Positions 11,111 to 21,360 are shown, numbered from the stretch's first letter. The stretch: 64,000 nt of DNA from Polynucleobacter cosmopolitanus (GCF_002224225.1 NZ_NJGG01000002.1:372001-436000); one strand, 5' to 3'. The notes: generated by a model from the letters alone, not told the origin. Numbers and translations: made by a program.

Positions 11111-13285
11111 TTATTGCTGTTGCTGTTCAGCTTGGTCTGCAGGTGCAGCATCAGCTTGAGGTGCAGCACCGTTCAAAGGAGCAATGCTTGTTCCTTCATC
11201 AGCACACGCAGCCTTCAATGACAAACGCAAACGTCCGCGCTCATCAGCAGCCAATAACTTCACGCGCACAACTTGACCTTCTTGCAAGTAATCTTTCACA
11301 TCTTTCACACGCTCATTGGCGATTTCTGAAATATGTAACAAACCATCTTTACCTGGAAGAATGTTGATCAAGGCACCGAACTCTAGCAACTTCACCACTG
11401 GGCCTTCGTAGATCTTGCCTACTTCAGCTTCAGCTGTGATGCCTTCAATGCGACGCTTCGCTTCTTCCATGCCTTCAGCACTTGTTGAAGCAATCGTTAC
11501 AAGACCATCATCAGTGATATCAATGCTAGTACCAGTTTCTTTGGTCAAAGCCTGGATTGTTGCGCCACCCTTACCAATCACTTCACGGATCTTGTCTGGA
11601 TGAATCTTGATTGTCACCATGCGTGGAGCGTGCTCAGACAACTCTGTGCGAACGCCACTCATGGATTCTTGCATCTTGCTCAAAATGTGCAAACGGCCTT
11701 CTTTAGCTTGGGCCAAAGCAACCTGCATGATCTCTTTCGTAATACCTTGTACTTTGATATCCATCTGCAATGCAGTGATACCGTTTGATGTACCAGCTAC
11801 CTTGAAGTCCATGTCGCCCAAGTGATCTTCATCACCCAAGATGTCTGTCAAAACAGCGAAACGATTGCCATCCAAAATCAAGCCCATCGCTACACCAGCC
11901 ACGTGGGCCTTCACAGGAACACCAGCATCCATCATCGCTAAACAGCCGCCACAAACAGAAGCCATTGAAGATGAACCATTTGACTCAGTGATTTCTGAAA
12001 CAACGCGCAAGCTATAAGCAAACTCTTCTGCACTTGGCAAAACTGGAATCAAAGCACGCTTAGCTAAACGACCGTGACCGATTTCGCGACGCTTTGGGCT
12101 ACCTACACGGCCTGTTTCGCCAGTAGCGAACGGAGGCATGTTGTAGTGGAACATGAAACGATCACGTTGCTCACCCTCTAAGGCATCAATGATTTGCTCA
12201 TCGCGTGCCGTACCCAAAGTTGCAACCACCAAACCTTGTGTCTCACCACGAGTGAACAATGCAGAACCGTGAGTGCGTGGCAATACGCCTGTGCGAATTT
12301 CAATTGGACGAACAGTGCGTGTATCACGACCGTCGATGCGTGGCTCACCGTTCAATACTTGACTACGAACAATCTTTGCTTCGATGTCAAACATGATGTT
12401 GTTAGCTTCAACTTCATCAAATTCACCATCTTCAGCCAACTTGGCCATGACATCTTTTGTCACTTCTTTCAACTTAGTTGAACGAGCTTGCTTTTGACGA
12501 ATTTGATACGCTTCACGCAAACCAGCTTCAGCCAATGCAGTGACCTTAGCAATCATTGGCTCATTCTTTGGAGCTGCTTGCCAATCCCACTCAGGCTTAC
12601 CACCTTCGCGCACCAAATCATTGATCGCATTGATCGCTGTTTGCATTTGCTCATGACCATAAACAACCGCGCCCAACATGATCTCTTCAGATAATTGATA
12701 AGCCTCAGATTCAACCATCAACACAGCAGATTGAGTACCAGCAACGATCAAATCTAATTGACTTGTGGCTTGCTCAGTGCGTGTTGGGTTCAACATGTAT
12801 TGACCATCTTTGTAACCCACGCGAGCCGCGCCCACTGGGCCATTGAATGGAATGCCTGAAACAGCCAAAGCTGCTGAAGCACCAATCAATGCAGGGATGT
12901 CGGCAGGTACGTCTGGGTTGATCGATACCACATGAATCACCACTTGCACTTCGTTCAAGAAACCTTCTGGGAACAAAGGACGCAATGGACGATCGATCAA
13001 ACGAGAAATCAGTGTTTCACCTTCTGAAGGACGACCTTCACGACGGAAGAAACCACCAGGAATCTTACCGGCAGCGTATGTCTTCTCTAAATAATCAACT
13101 GTGAGTGGGAAGAAGTTTTGACCTGGCTTGGCATTTTTTGCGCCAACCACTGTAGCCAAAATCACTGTGTCATCCACATCAACTAAAACTGCACCACCTG
13201 CTTGGCGAGCGATCTCACCAGTTTCCATACGAACAGTGTGTGAACCCCATTGAAAACTTTTTACTACTTTATTAAACATCGTCAT
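11111..13285 (-). CDS. pnp: Polyribonucleotide nucleotidyltransferase (PNPase)
   Basis: Phosphorolytic 3'-5' exoribonuclease of the RNA degradosome. The 724-residue protein contains two RNase PH folds (about 10-220 and 310-540), a KH domain ([20 protein letters not shown], near residue 563) and an S1 domain ([20 protein letters not shown], near 628). A Gln/Ala-rich tail ends the protein. The start ATG at 13285 was preferred over the ATG two codons later because GGAG lies ten bases upstream of it. The leader between rpsO and pnp contains three hairpins (listed separately). Confidence 0.97.
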   Translation of the reverse strand: MTMFNKVVKSFQWGSHTVRMETGEIARQAGGAVLVDVDDTVILATVVGAKNAKPGQNFFPLTVDYLEKTYAAGKIPGGFFRREGRPSEGETLISRLIDRPLRPLFPEGFLNEVQVVIHVVSINPDVPADIPALIGASAALAVSGIPFNGPVGAARVGYKDGQYMLNPTRTEQATSQLDLIVAGTQSAVLMVESEAYQLSEEIMLGAVVYGHEQMQTAINAINDLVREGGKPEWDWQAAPKNEPMIAKVTALAEAGLREAYQIRQKQARSTKLKEVTKDVMAKLAEDGEFDEVEANNIMFDIEAKIVRSQVLNGEPRIDGRDTRTVRPIEIRTGVLPRTHGSALFTRGETQGLVVATLGTARDEQIIDALEGEQRDRFMFHYNMPPFATGETGRVGSPKRREIGHGRLAKRALIPVLPSAEEFAYSLRVVSEITESNGSSSMASVCGGCLAMMDAGVPVKAHVAGVAMGLILDGNRFAVLTDILGDEDHLGDMDFKVAGTSNGITALQMDIKVQGITKEIMQVALAQAKEGRLHILSKMQESMSGVRTELSEHAPRMVTIKIHPDKIREVIGKGGATIQALTKETGTSIDITDDGLVTIASTSAEGMEEAKRRIEGITAEAEVGKIYEGPVVKLLEFGALINILPGKDGLLHISEIANERVKDVKDYLQEGQVVRVKLLAADERGRLRLSLKAACADEGTSIAPLNGAAPQADAAPADQAEQQQQ

Positions 13286-13309
13286 TTATGTATATCTCCA
13301 ATCAACATT

Positions 13310-13335
13310 TGCCATAGAAAATCAGCGCTATGGCA
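13310..13335 (-). promoter_or_regulatory. RBS-proximal hairpin in pnp leader
   Basis: Perfect 8-bp inverted repeat TGCCATAG / CTATGGCA with a 10-base loop, ending about 11 bases upstream of the GGAG of pnp. It is close enough to influence ribosome access. Role inferred from position only. Confidence 0.5.
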
Positions 13336-13373
13336 GCACTGGAGCAATTAGGGGCTATGCGGAGTAAGGATGC

Positions 13374-13421
13374 CATTCCAAAGAAAGGCTTAGAGAGAAG
13401 AGTTAACCTGTCTTTGGAATG
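13374..13421 (-). promoter_or_regulatory. Long hairpin in pnp leader, RNase III-site-like
   Basis: Perfect 11-bp inverted repeat CATTCCAAAGA / TCTTTGGAATG, extendable by AAGG/CCTG pairing, enclosing about 26 bases. In Escherichia coli the pnp leader has a long RNase III-cleaved stem whose processing lets PNPase repress its own synthesis; position and shape are comparable here. That this stem is cleaved is inference. Confidence 0.55.
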
Positions 13422-13466
13422 ACACGGGTCCTGTACTGCGAGCAGCCACCGACCGCTCAAAACGAT

Positions 13467-13499
13467 AATGCCTGCCAAAGTCAAACTGAGGCAGGCATT
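13467..13499 (-). terminator. Hairpin just after rpsO, leaky terminator or 3'-end stabiliser
   Basis: Perfect 10-bp stem AATGCCTGCC / GGCAGGCATT, 13-base loop, beginning seven bases after the rpsO stop. On the minus strand it is followed by ATCGTTTT, a weak T-tract. This fits an incomplete terminator that lets part of transcription continue into pnp, as in the rpsO-pnp operon of enteric bacteria. Confidence 0.6.
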
Positions 13500-13506
13500 G
13501 TCGGAA

Positions 13507-13776
13507 TTACTTACGTAGACCGAGCTTATCAATCAAAGCGCGATAACGATCAAAATCTTTTGACTTCAAATAGTCGAGCAAACGACGGCGACGGCTAACC
13601 ATCTTCAACAAGCCACGACGGCTGTGGTGATCTTTAGCATTTGCTTTGAAGTGAGGTGTTAAATCATTGATGCGAGCAGTTAACAAAGCAACTTGAACTT
13701 CAGGACTGCCTGTGTCATTTGCTGCACGTGCGTTATCTTTAACAATAACGGCTTTATTAGCTGTAAGAATAGCCAT
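13507..13776 (-). CDS. rpsO: 30S ribosomal protein S15
   Basis: Binds 16S rRNA early in 30S platform assembly. From the ATG at 13776 the protein has exactly 89 residues, the standard length, beginning [19 protein letters not shown] and containing [16 protein letters not shown] and [21 protein letters not shown]. The frame is open 144 bases further upstream, but that extension is unlike S15 and was rejected. S15 often represses its own mRNA through the leader; candidate structures lie upstream. Confidence 0.97.
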   Translation of the reverse strand: MAILTANKAVIVKDNARAANDTGSPEVQVALLTARINDLTPHFKANAKDHHSRRGLLKMVSRRRRLLDYLKSKDFDRYRALIDKLGLRK

Positions 13777-13912
13777 TTTTAAACTCCATACTTGCGAACA
13801 AACGAGCTTGAGATTCAATAAATATTGGTCTCTGACCCGATATGTCGTGCGAATTGTTGAAAAAACCCAGAAGTTATTGATTTGCTTTTTACTGATTAAA
13901 GAAATCAAAGAC

Positions 13913-13949
13913 TTCGGCACTTTTTGGGAAATTCCCAGAAAGTGCCGAA
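13913..13949 (-). terminator. Hairpin between leuA and rpsO, probable leuA terminator
   Basis: Strong stem TTCGGCACTTT / AAAGTGCCGAA (11 bp) with an inner GGGA/TCCC extension. On the minus strand it is followed by a T-rich but interrupted run (GTCTTTGATTTCTTT). It lies 18 bases after the leuA stop. The T-run is imperfect, so termination strength is uncertain. Confidence 0.6.
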
Positions 13950-13955
13950 ATTATA
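13950..13955 (-). promoter_or_regulatory. Possible -10 box for rpsO
   Basis: A perfect TATAAT on the minus strand, 174 bases upstream of the rpsO ATG, with no convincing -35 at 16-18 bases. A transcript from it would begin inside the hairpin at 13913-13949. May be chance. Confidence 0.3.
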
Positions 13956-13967
13956 GCCTATTTGGCC

Positions 13968-15512
13968 TCAAACAGCCATTTGAGCGTTCAATTTCTGTTG
14001 AGCCGGGTCGTATAACTTGTTCAAAGCTGCCAAATAAGCCTTGGCTGAAGCAGCCACAATGTCCGGATCCGTGCCAACGCCATTCACAATCCGCCCACCC
14101 TTGGCAAGACGCACCGTGACCTCGCCCTGAGACTCAGTTCCAGTCGTGATTGCATTGACCGAATACAACAACTGCTCAGCACCACTTTTGACCTTCGATT
14201 CAATCGCGTTCAAGGTTGCATCTACTGGGCCATTGCCTTCAGCCTCAGAAGTGAACTCTTCTCCACCAGATTTGAAAATAACTTTGGCAAATGGGCGCTC
14301 CCCAGTCTCAGACCTTTGTGACATTGAGATAAAACGATAGTGGTCACTAGCCTCTTCAGCATTATTGCCCACAATTGCGGTGATATCTTCGTCAAAAATC
14401 TCTGCTTTTTGGTCAGCCAAGGTCTTGAATCTAGAGAAGGCATCGTTCATTTCTGCCTCAGACTCCAACTCGATACCCAATTCTTGCAAACGCTGTTTGA
14501 ATGCGTTTCGGCCAGACAATTTGCCCAAAACAATCTTATTGGCTGCCCAACCCACATCTTCTGCACGCATGATTTCATAGGTATCACGAGCTTTCAAAAC
14601 GCCATCTTGGTGAATACCTGAGGCGTGGGCAAACGCATTAGCACCAACCACTGCTTTATTTGGTTGAACCACAAAACCTGTGATTTGAGAAACCATCTTA
14701 GAGGCTGGCACGATTTGAGTTGTATCAATGCCCACGGACAAATCAAAGTAATCTTTGCGGGTTTTGATCGCCATCACAACTTCTTCTAAAGAAGTGTTGC
14801 CGGCGCGCTCTCCCAAACCATTGATGGTGCATTCAATTTGACGAGCTCCACCGATCTTCACGCCCGCCAATGAATTAGCGACACCCATGCCCAAGTCATT
14901 GTGACAATGCACCGACCAAATGGCTTTATCAGAATTTGGAATGCGCTCACGCAAAGTTTTGATGAAGTTGCCATAAAGCTCAGGAACAGCATAACCAACC
15001 GTGTCAGGCACATTGATGGTTGTGGCACCCTCTTTGATCACAGCCTCAAGCACGCGACACAAGAAATCCACTTCAGAGCGGTAACCATCTTCTGGTGAAA
15101 ACTCAATATCGTTGGTGTGATTACGAGCAAAGCGCACAGCGGCTTTGGCTTGCTCGAACACTTGATCGGGTGTCATGCGCAACTTCTTTTCCATGTGCAA
15201 TGGCGATGTGGCGATGAATGTGTGAATGCGCTTAGAGTTAGCACCCTTCAAGGCATCAGCAGCTCGGCCGATGTCTTTTTCATTGGCGCGGGCCAAAGAG
15301 CAAACAGTCGAATCCTTGATGACTTGAGCGATCGCATTGATCGCCGCAAAGTCTCCATCAGAGCTGGCAGCAAAGCCTGCCTCAATCACGTCCACTCGAA
15401 GACGCTCAAGCTGTCTTGCAATCCTGACCTTTTCATCTTTGGTCATTGAAGCACCGGGTGACTGCTCACCATCTCTCAAAGTGGTATCAAAAATAATCAA
15501 TTTATCTGTCAT
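13968..15512 (-). CDS. leuA: 2-isopropylmalate synthase
   Basis: First committed enzyme of leucine biosynthesis: condenses 2-ketoisovalerate with acetyl-CoA. The 514-residue protein has the HMG-CoA-lyase-like barrel with [16 protein letters not shown] (residues 8-23) and the metal-binding HCHNDLGMG, followed by the C-terminal LeuA regulatory domain (from about 390) that usually binds leucine for feedback inhibition. leuCDB are not in the window. Upstream are a leucine-rich leader peptide and a terminator, so transcription is probably under ribosome-mediated attenuation. Confidence 0.97.
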   Translation of the reverse strand: MTDKLIIFDTTLRDGEQSPGASMTKDEKVRIARQLERLRVDVIEAGFAASSDGDFAAINAIAQVIKDSTVCSLARANEKDIGRAADALKGANSKRIHTFIATSPLHMEKKLRMTPDQVFEQAKAAVRFARNHTNDIEFSPEDGYRSEVDFLCRVLEAVIKEGATTINVPDTVGYAVPELYGNFIKTLRERIPNSDKAIWSVHCHNDLGMGVANSLAGVKIGGARQIECTINGLGERAGNTSLEEVVMAIKTRKDYFDLSVGIDTTQIVPASKMVSQITGFVVQPNKAVVGANAFAHASGIHQDGVLKARDTYEIMRAEDVGWAANKIVLGKLSGRNAFKQRLQELGIELESEAEMNDAFSRFKTLADQKAEIFDEDITAIVGNNAEEASDHYRFISMSQRSETGERPFAKVIFKSGGEEFTSEAEGNGPVDATLNAIESKVKSGAEQLLYSVNAITTGTESQGEVTVRLAKGGRIVNGVGTDPDIVAASAKAYLAALNKLYDPAQQKLNAQMAV

Positions 15513-15540
15513 GACTCGCTCCCGAACTAACTAAATTTAC

Positions 15541-15570
15541 TAAATAAAAAACCCCAGCAGGACTGGGGTT
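15541..15570 (-). terminator. leu attenuator terminator
   Basis: On the minus strand, 8-bp stem AACCCCAG / CTGGGGTT with a 5-base loop (stem 15550-15570), directly followed by TTTTTATTTA: a textbook intrinsic terminator. It lies between the leader peptide stop (15598) and the leuA start (15512). Its 5' arm (ACCCCAG, 15563-15569) can instead pair with CTGGGGT inside the leader ORF (15612-15618), the expected antiterminator. Confidence 0.88.
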
Positions 15571-15597
15571 CGTGTTGTTTGCTTTGACTCTAAGTGT

Positions 15598-15666
15598 TTA
15601 AGCGTGCACCGACCCCAGGTTTTGACCTAGTCCTAAAAGTAGCAGCAGTGACAAACTTGTATTCAT
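15598..15666 (-). CDS. leuL: leu operon leader peptide (22 aa)
   Basis: A 22-codon ORF upstream of leuA that starts ATG after GGAG (three bases away, closer than usual) and ends TAA. The peptide has eight leucines, with five consecutive Leu codons at positions 7-11 (CTG CTG CTA CTT TTA) and further Leu at 5, 13 and 17. Within the ORF, CTAGGT (15625-15630) can pair with ACCTGG (15615-15620), the protector hairpin. ACCTGGGGT (15612-15620) can also pair with the 5' arm of the downstream terminator. This is the four-segment layout of a leu attenuator. Seen directly: ORF, codons and complementarity; inferred: function. Too short for usual gene calling. Confidence 0.85.
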   Translation of the reverse strand: MNTSLSLLLLLGLGQNLGSVHA

Positions 15667-15692
15667 AAACTCCAATATACACAAAAAATGAA

Positions 15693-16547
15693 TTAATTGT
15701 TAGAAAGCATATCTGAAGCTTTTTTCTTGCGCAAGACAATTTTTTGCCATACCCAAAAAACATAGCCCGAGATCGCATAAGCCACAAACAAACCAAATAA
15801 AGCCACGGGCGGATCGCTGGACACCAAAACAAAACCCAAGATGATCAGAATCATGACGCCAAAGGGTGCTCTGTAGCGCACATCCAATGCTTTTCCACTG
15901 TAGAACATGGCATTTGAGACCATCGTGATACCCGCATAAATAGTCAAAGCAAACATCACCCATGGCAATGCCAGCTCCTGAACATGCAATTTATTATCCA
16001 CAGCCAACCAAACAAAACCTGCAATCAAAGAAGCAGCAGCAGGGCTTGGCAAACCCTGGAAAAATCGTTTATCAACCACAGCGATATTGGTATTGAATCG
16101 TGCCAAGCGCAAAGCAGCTCCTGCACAGAAAACAAATGCAGCCAACCAGCCCCACTTGCCCAAATCTTTTAAAACCCACTCATAAGCAATCAAAGCGGGT
16201 GCCACGCCAAAAGAAACCATGTCAGTGAGTGAGTCGTACTGTTCACCAAAAGCACTTTGGGTATTGGTCATACGAGCGACACGACCGTCCATACCATCCA
16301 TGACCAAAGCCACAAAAATCGCAATCGCAGCAAATTCAAAACGCTGGTTCATGGCCTGGACAATGGCAAAGAAACCGCAAAATAAATTAGCGGTTGTAAA
16401 AGCATTCGGCAATAAATAGATGCCACGGTTACGTGGTCGACCGAGATTCTCTTGATCAGGGCCAGCCCAATCATTGCGACGCAAAGGCGTCACATTACTG
16501 GGTAAATTTTTGGTTAATCTTGTTTTTCTACGTCGAAATGTCGTCAT
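15693..16547 (-). CDS. pssA: CDP-diacylglycerol--serine O-phosphatidyltransferase
   Basis: Membrane enzyme that makes phosphatidylserine, precursor of phosphatidylethanolamine. The 284-residue protein has a basic N-terminus (MTTFRRRKTRLTK), several hydrophobic helices, and the CDP-alcohol phosphatidyltransferase motif DGMDGRVAR..(G)..D..TD with all four aspartates, near residues 83-106. It is encoded directly after psd (10-base gap), so two consecutive steps of phosphatidylethanolamine synthesis are coexpressed. Confidence 0.95.
   Translation of the reverse strand: MTTFRRRKTRLTKNLPSNVTPLRRNDWAGPDQENLGRPRNRGIYLLPNAFTTANLFCGFFAIVQAMNQRFEFAAIAIFVALVMDGMDGRVARMTNTQSAFGEQYDSLTDMVSFGVAPALIAYEWVLKDLGKWGWLAAFVFCAGAALRLARFNTNIAVVDKRFFQGLPSPAAASLIAGFVWLAVDNKLHVQELALPWVMFALTIYAGITMVSNAMFYSGKALDVRYRAPFGVMILIILGFVLVSSDPPVALFGLFVAYAISGYVFWVWQKIVLRKKKASDMLSNN
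15706..15734 (-). promoter_or_regulatory. Possible promoter for the leu leader
   Basis: On the minus strand TTGCGC (15729-15734) and TATGCT (15706-15711) are separated by 17 bases, inside the end of pssA and 40 bases upstream of the leader ATG. Matches to consensus are 3/6 and 4/6, so the call rests mainly on spacing and position. Confidence 0.35.
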
Positions 16548-16557
16548 AGACTACTTT

Positions 16558-17211
16558 TTAGTCCAATCCAGGCAATTTGGCTAGTACCGTGCTGGTTGCA
16601 GATACTTTGTCGCCAACACTGACCAATGGCTCTGCAGTCAGAGGCAAATACACATCCACTCTTGAGCCAAAACGGATAAAACCATAACGCTCGCCCTTTT
16701 TAAGCTTATCGCCTAAATGTGCGTAGCAAAGAATTCTGCGAGCAATCAAGCCAGCCACCTGAACCAAAGTGATGGTTTGACCATTGGCATCAATCACCAC
16801 AGCATTGCGTTCATTTTCTGTGGATGCTTTATCTAAATCAGCATTCACAAACTTACCTGGGAAATACTCAATGCGCTTGATCGTGCCATTCACAGAAGAA
16901 CGATTGGAATGCACATTGAAGACGTTCATGAAAACACTGATCTTGAGCGCTTCACGATTGGCGTATGGATCAAATCCCTTTTCAACAATGATGACTCGAC
17001 CATCCGCTGGCGATAAAACAGCATCTTTGGTCAAAGGAATTGGACGACCCGGATCTCTGAAAAACTGCACCACAAAAATAAAAATAATCCAGAAAGGCCA
17101 AGACCATGCCCACCCTGCGGTGGAATGAATCACGAACAATACAAAACCCGCGATGGCCACATGTGGCCAACCTTCTTTTGCAATGATTGGATGCGGGTAA
17201 TGAACTGCCAT
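16558..17211 (-). CDS. psd: Phosphatidylserine decarboxylase proenzyme, short type
   Basis: Converts phosphatidylserine to phosphatidylethanolamine. The 217-residue protein belongs to the short (Asd-like) class: one or two N-terminal helices (about residues 15-50), then LSPADGRVI and a C-terminal [11 protein letters not shown]. Self-cleavage is expected between Gly and Ser of FGS, the Ser becoming the pyruvoyl group. The gene lies 44 bases after ilvC on the same strand. Confidence 0.93.
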   Translation of the reverse strand: MAVHYPHPIIAKEGWPHVAIAGFVLFVIHSTAGWAWSWPFWIIFIFVVQFFRDPGRPIPLTKDAVLSPADGRVIIVEKGFDPYANREALKISVFMNVFNVHSNRSSVNGTIKRIEYFPGKFVNADLDKASTENERNAVVIDANGQTITLVQVAGLIARRILCYAHLGDKLKKGERYGFIRFGSRVDVYLPLTAEPLVSVGDKVSATSTVLAKLPGLD

Positions 17212-17255
17212 GTTGTCTCTCTTTCTGGATCTTTTTATTTGTTTAACAACTGATC

Positions 17256-18290
<1,035 letters not shown>

Positions 18291-18313
18291 TCAGTTTGTT
18301 GTTTGTTAAAAAG

Positions 18314-18805
18314 TTATACCTTCAAGATACGCTCACCGCGACCAACTCCAGAGCAACCAGTTCGGACTGTTTCCAAAATGGCACTGCGGTCTGTGGCCTC
18401 AATGAATGCATCTAATTTACTGCTGTCTCCAGTCAGCTCGATGGTGTAAGACTTATCGCTGACATCAATGATACGACCGCGGAAAATGTCCGTAATGCGT
18501 TTCATCTCTTCGCGCTCCTTACCAACAGCTCTGACCTTGATCAGCATGAGCTCGCGCTCAATGTGAGGACCATCAGTCAAATCGATCACCTTCACCACCT
18601 CAACGAGGCGATTCAAGTGCTTGGTAATTTGCTCAATGACGTCTTCAGAGCCCACTGTCACAATCGTCATGCGTGACAAAGATGGATCTTCTGTAGGAGC
18701 CACTGTTAATGTTTCAATGTTGTACCCGCGAGCAGAAAACAAACCAACCACGCGTGATAACGCACCTGGCTCATTCTCTAAAAGAATAGAAATAATGTGG
18801 CGCAT
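18314..18805 (-). CDS. ilvH: Acetolactate synthase small (regulatory) subunit
   Basis: ACT-domain regulatory subunit that confers valine feedback on IlvB. The 163-residue protein begins MRHIISILLENEPGALSRVVGLFSARGYNIETL, the defining ACT motif, and has the C-terminal ALS_ss domain with RSAILETVRTG. Its ATG overlaps the ilvB TGA by one base, as expected for equimolar subunits. The symbols ilvH and ilvN are both used for this family. Confidence 0.96.
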   Translation of the reverse strand: MRHIISILLENEPGALSRVVGLFSARGYNIETLTVAPTEDPSLSRMTIVTVGSEDVIEQITKHLNRLVEVVKVIDLTDGPHIERELMLIKVRAVGKEREEMKRITDIFRGRIIDVSDKSYTIELTGDSSKLDAFIEATDRSAILETVRTGCSGVGRGERILKV

Positions 18806-20580
18806 CAGAGTTCCTCGCTTCCTAAAAGCATTTCAGTAATGCCTTTACCAGCCTGAACCATCGGCCAAACGTTTTCTGTTGGGTCTGTTTGGAAATCCAT
18901 GAACACAGTTCGATCTTTCATTTTGAATGCTTCACGAAGTGCTGGCTCAACATCAGATTTCTTTTCAATGCGCATACCCACGTGACCAAAAGATTCCGCC
19001 AACTTCACGAAGTCGGGCAATGAATCCATGTACGAACTTGAGTAACGCTTGTTATAAGTCAACTCTTGCCATTGACGAACCATGCCCAAATAACGATTGT
19101 TCAAAGAAACAATCTTGATCGGTGTGTCGTACTGCTTGCAAGTTGATAACTCTTGAATACACATCTGAATAGAACCTTCACCAGTGATGGTGACAACTTC
19201 ATTGTCAGGGAATGCTTTTTTGATACCCATGGCGTATGGCAAGCCAACACCCATGGTGCCAAGACCACCAGAGTTGATCCAACGACGTGGCTTATCAAAT
19301 TTATAGAATTGCGCAGCCCACATTTGATGCTGACCAACGTCTGAACAAACGAAGGCATCACCTTTGGTGAGTTCCCAAATTTTTTCAACCACGTACTGTG
19401 GTTTAACAATTTCAGAATCACGGTCAAAACTCAAGCAATCTTTTTTGCGCCACTCATTGATCTGTGACCACCAAGCATCCAACTTAGCTTTGTTCTTCAA
19501 TGGACCAGCAGCCTTGATCATGGCAGACATCTCAACCAATACTTCTTTGAGATCGCCAACAATAGGCACATCAACCTTCACGCGTTTTGAAATCACTGAA
19601 GGGTCGATATCGATGTGGATGATTTTTCTAGGCACACTCGAAAAGTGCGCAGGATTACCAATCACGCGGTCATCAAAGCGAGCACCGATGGCGATCAAGA
19701 CATCGCAATGCTGCATGGTCATATTGGCTTCATACGTGCCGTGCATACCCAACATGCCCAAGAAACGTGGGTCTGTGCCAGGGAATCCACCCAAGCCCAT
19801 CAAGGTATTGGTCACTGGATAATCAAGCAAATCAGCAAACTGCTTTAGCTCAGGTGCTGCGTCTGAAAGAATCACGCCACCACCTGTGTAGATGTATGGA
19901 CGCTCAGCTTCAAGCAACAAACTGATGGCCTTGCGAATTTGACCACTGTGACCTTTGTTCACAGGGTTGTATGAACGCATGTTCAATTCAGCTGGATAGT
20001 TAAAGCGTGCTTTTTGGAAAGACACGTCTTTAGGAATATCCACCACCACCGGACCTGGACGACCAGTTCTGGCAATGTGAAAAGCTTTTTTCAAAGTCAA
20101 AGCAAGATCTGCAGGATCTTTGACCAAGAAATTATGTTTAACGATTGGACGAGTGATACCAACGGTGTCGCACTCTTGGAACGCGTCTTCACCGATGGCA
20201 GCCGTAGGTACGTTGCCAGTGATGATCACCATTGGGATTGAATCCATGTAAGCAGTCGCAATGCCTGTCACAGCATTGGTCACACCAGGACCTGAGGTCA
20301 CTAATGCAACACCGACATTACCTGTGGCACGCGCATAGCCATCGGCAGCGTGAACGGCTGCTTGCTCATGACGCACCAAGATATGCTCAAACTTATCTTG
20401 TTTGAAGATCTCGTCGTAAATAAATAAAACTGAACCGCCTGGATAACCCCAGACATATTCCACACCTTCAGCATGAAGGGCTTGTACCAAGATTTCAGCG
20501 CCAATCATTTCTGGGCCGTCTTGGTTTTGATTGTTACTAGCAGGGTTCAAAAGTTCCGCGCTGTTGTTATTTGCATTCAT
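18805..20580 (-). CDS. ilvB: Acetolactate synthase large subunit
   Basis: Thiamine diphosphate enzyme that forms acetolactate or acetohydroxybutyrate from pyruvate. The 591-residue protein has a 24-residue Asn-rich N-terminal extension before MIGAEILVQALHAEGV. The catalytic Glu is in VRHEQAAVHAADGYARATG. The ThDP motif reads GEGSIQMCIQELSTCKQYDTP..SLNN, with GEG where most ThDP enzymes have GDG; the substitution is conservative. First gene of the ilvBHC-psd-pssA-leuA block; its leader has a short ORF and a hairpin. Confidence 0.96.
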   Translation of the reverse strand: MNANNNSAELLNPASNNQNQDGPEMIGAEILVQALHAEGVEYVWGYPGGSVLFIYDEIFKQDKFEHILVRHEQAAVHAADGYARATGNVGVALVTSGPGVTNAVTGIATAYMDSIPMVIITGNVPTAAIGEDAFQECDTVGITRPIVKHNFLVKDPADLALTLKKAFHIARTGRPGPVVVDIPKDVSFQKARFNYPAELNMRSYNPVNKGHSGQIRKAISLLLEAERPYIYTGGGVILSDAAPELKQFADLLDYPVTNTLMGLGGFPGTDPRFLGMLGMHGTYEANMTMQHCDVLIAIGARFDDRVIGNPAHFSSVPRKIIHIDIDPSVISKRVKVDVPIVGDLKEVLVEMSAMIKAAGPLKNKAKLDAWWSQINEWRKKDCLSFDRDSEIVKPQYVVEKIWELTKGDAFVCSDVGQHQMWAAQFYKFDKPRRWINSGGLGTMGVGLPYAMGIKKAFPDNEVVTITGEGSIQMCIQELSTCKQYDTPIKIVSLNNRYLGMVRQWQELTYNKRYSSSYMDSLPDFVKLAESFGHVGMRIEKKSDVEPALREAFKMKDRTVFMDFQTDPTENVWPMVQAGKGITEMLLGSEEL

Positions 20581-20596
20581 TTTCTATAGTCCTTTG

Positions 20597-20616
20597 CAAT
20601 TTTCGGCAAAAAATTG
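20597..20616 (-). promoter_or_regulatory. Hairpin before the ilvB ribosome binding site
   Basis: Perfect 7-bp stem CAATTTT / AAAATTG with a 6-base loop (TTGCCG on the minus strand), one base upstream of the ilvB Shine-Dalgarno AAAGGA. It has no T-tract, so it is more likely a translational than a termination element. Confidence 0.45.
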
Positions 20617-20754
20617 TTTGGGCTACTCTGGCTCCGTGCTTATGGCTCGGGTTCGAGTGGCGGTCGCTTAAATCCGGGAAAAAACCATCTTATGAAAGGT
20701 CCGGCAAGTCGAACCTAGGATTTTAGCCTATAAAGCCTTATTAGGGGTGGGTTT

Positions 20755-21360
20755 GTGAAGCGTTGTCTAATAGAGGTCATGGCTTCCGCAAAAGAACTGT
20801 CCGACTTCCTCAAAGGAGTCGAGGCAAAATCCTTCAAACGTACCGTATTCTCTACGCGGGACGAGGATGCAGCCTTGGATATCGTGCAAGACAGCATGAT
20901 GAAACTGGCTGAGAAGTATGGCGACCGCGATGCTGCAGAACTGCCCTTGATTTACACCCGAATTCTTCAAAACACGACCTTGGACTGGTTCCGTCGTCAA
21001 AAAACCCAAAATACCTGGATCAGCCTCTTCTCATCCATGAGGGGTGGCAATAAAGATAATTTGGATGACTCTGATTACTCAGATCCTCTTGAGTTCCTTG
21101 ATTCTTCAGAAGAAAATTTAGGTTTTGAGGATGGCGCGACGATTTTAGAGCGTCAACAAGTGATCAAAATCATCGAAAATGAGATTTCAAAACTACCTTC
21201 ACGTCAACGCGAAGCCTTCCTCATGCGTTATTGGGATGATCTGGGCATTTCTGAAACAGCCAAATTAATGGCTTGCTCAGAGGGTAGCGTGAAGACACAC
21301 TGCTCTCGAGCATGCTCTTTTTTGGCGAAAGCCCTTAAAAAACAAGGATTTAAATTGTGA
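20755..21360 (+). CDS. RNA polymerase sigma factor, ECF-like
   Basis: Alternative sigma factor of 201 residues. Region 2 covers about residues 20-90 (DAALDIVQDSMMKLAEKY; TRILQNTTLDWFRRQK). Region 4 covers about 140-198 (LPSRQREAFLMRYWDDLGISETAKLMACSEGSVKTHCSRA, helix-turn-helix). An acidic linker (DDSDYSDPLEF) joins them, and there is no region 1.1 or 3, so it is of ECF type. The GTG start at 20755 is preferred because AGGGG lies seven bases upstream; an ATG at 20779 is possible but poorly spaced. It heads a four-gene operon with a probable membrane anti-sigma partner. Regulon unknown. Confidence 0.88.
   Translation: MKRCLIEVMASAKELSDFLKGVEAKSFKRTVFSTRDEDAALDIVQDSMMKLAEKYGDRDAAELPLIYTRILQNTTLDWFRRQKTQNTWISLFSSMRGGNKDNLDDSDYSDPLEFLDSSEENLGFEDGATILERQQVIKIIENEISKLPSRQREAFLMRYWDDLGISETAKLMACSEGSVKTHCSRACSFLAKALKKQGFKL

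Noticed and set aside
13302..13532. 76-codon ORF in the rpsO-pnp gap
   Set aside because: It overlaps the hairpins and the end of rpsO; no RBS and a composition unlike a protein.
13777..13920. N-terminal extension of rpsO
   Set aside because: S15 is 89 residues; the extension would not match the family and has no RBS.
15590..15832. 80-codon ORF upstream of leuA
   Set aside because: Shadow of pssA in another frame; the real leader is the 22-codon frame 15598-15666.
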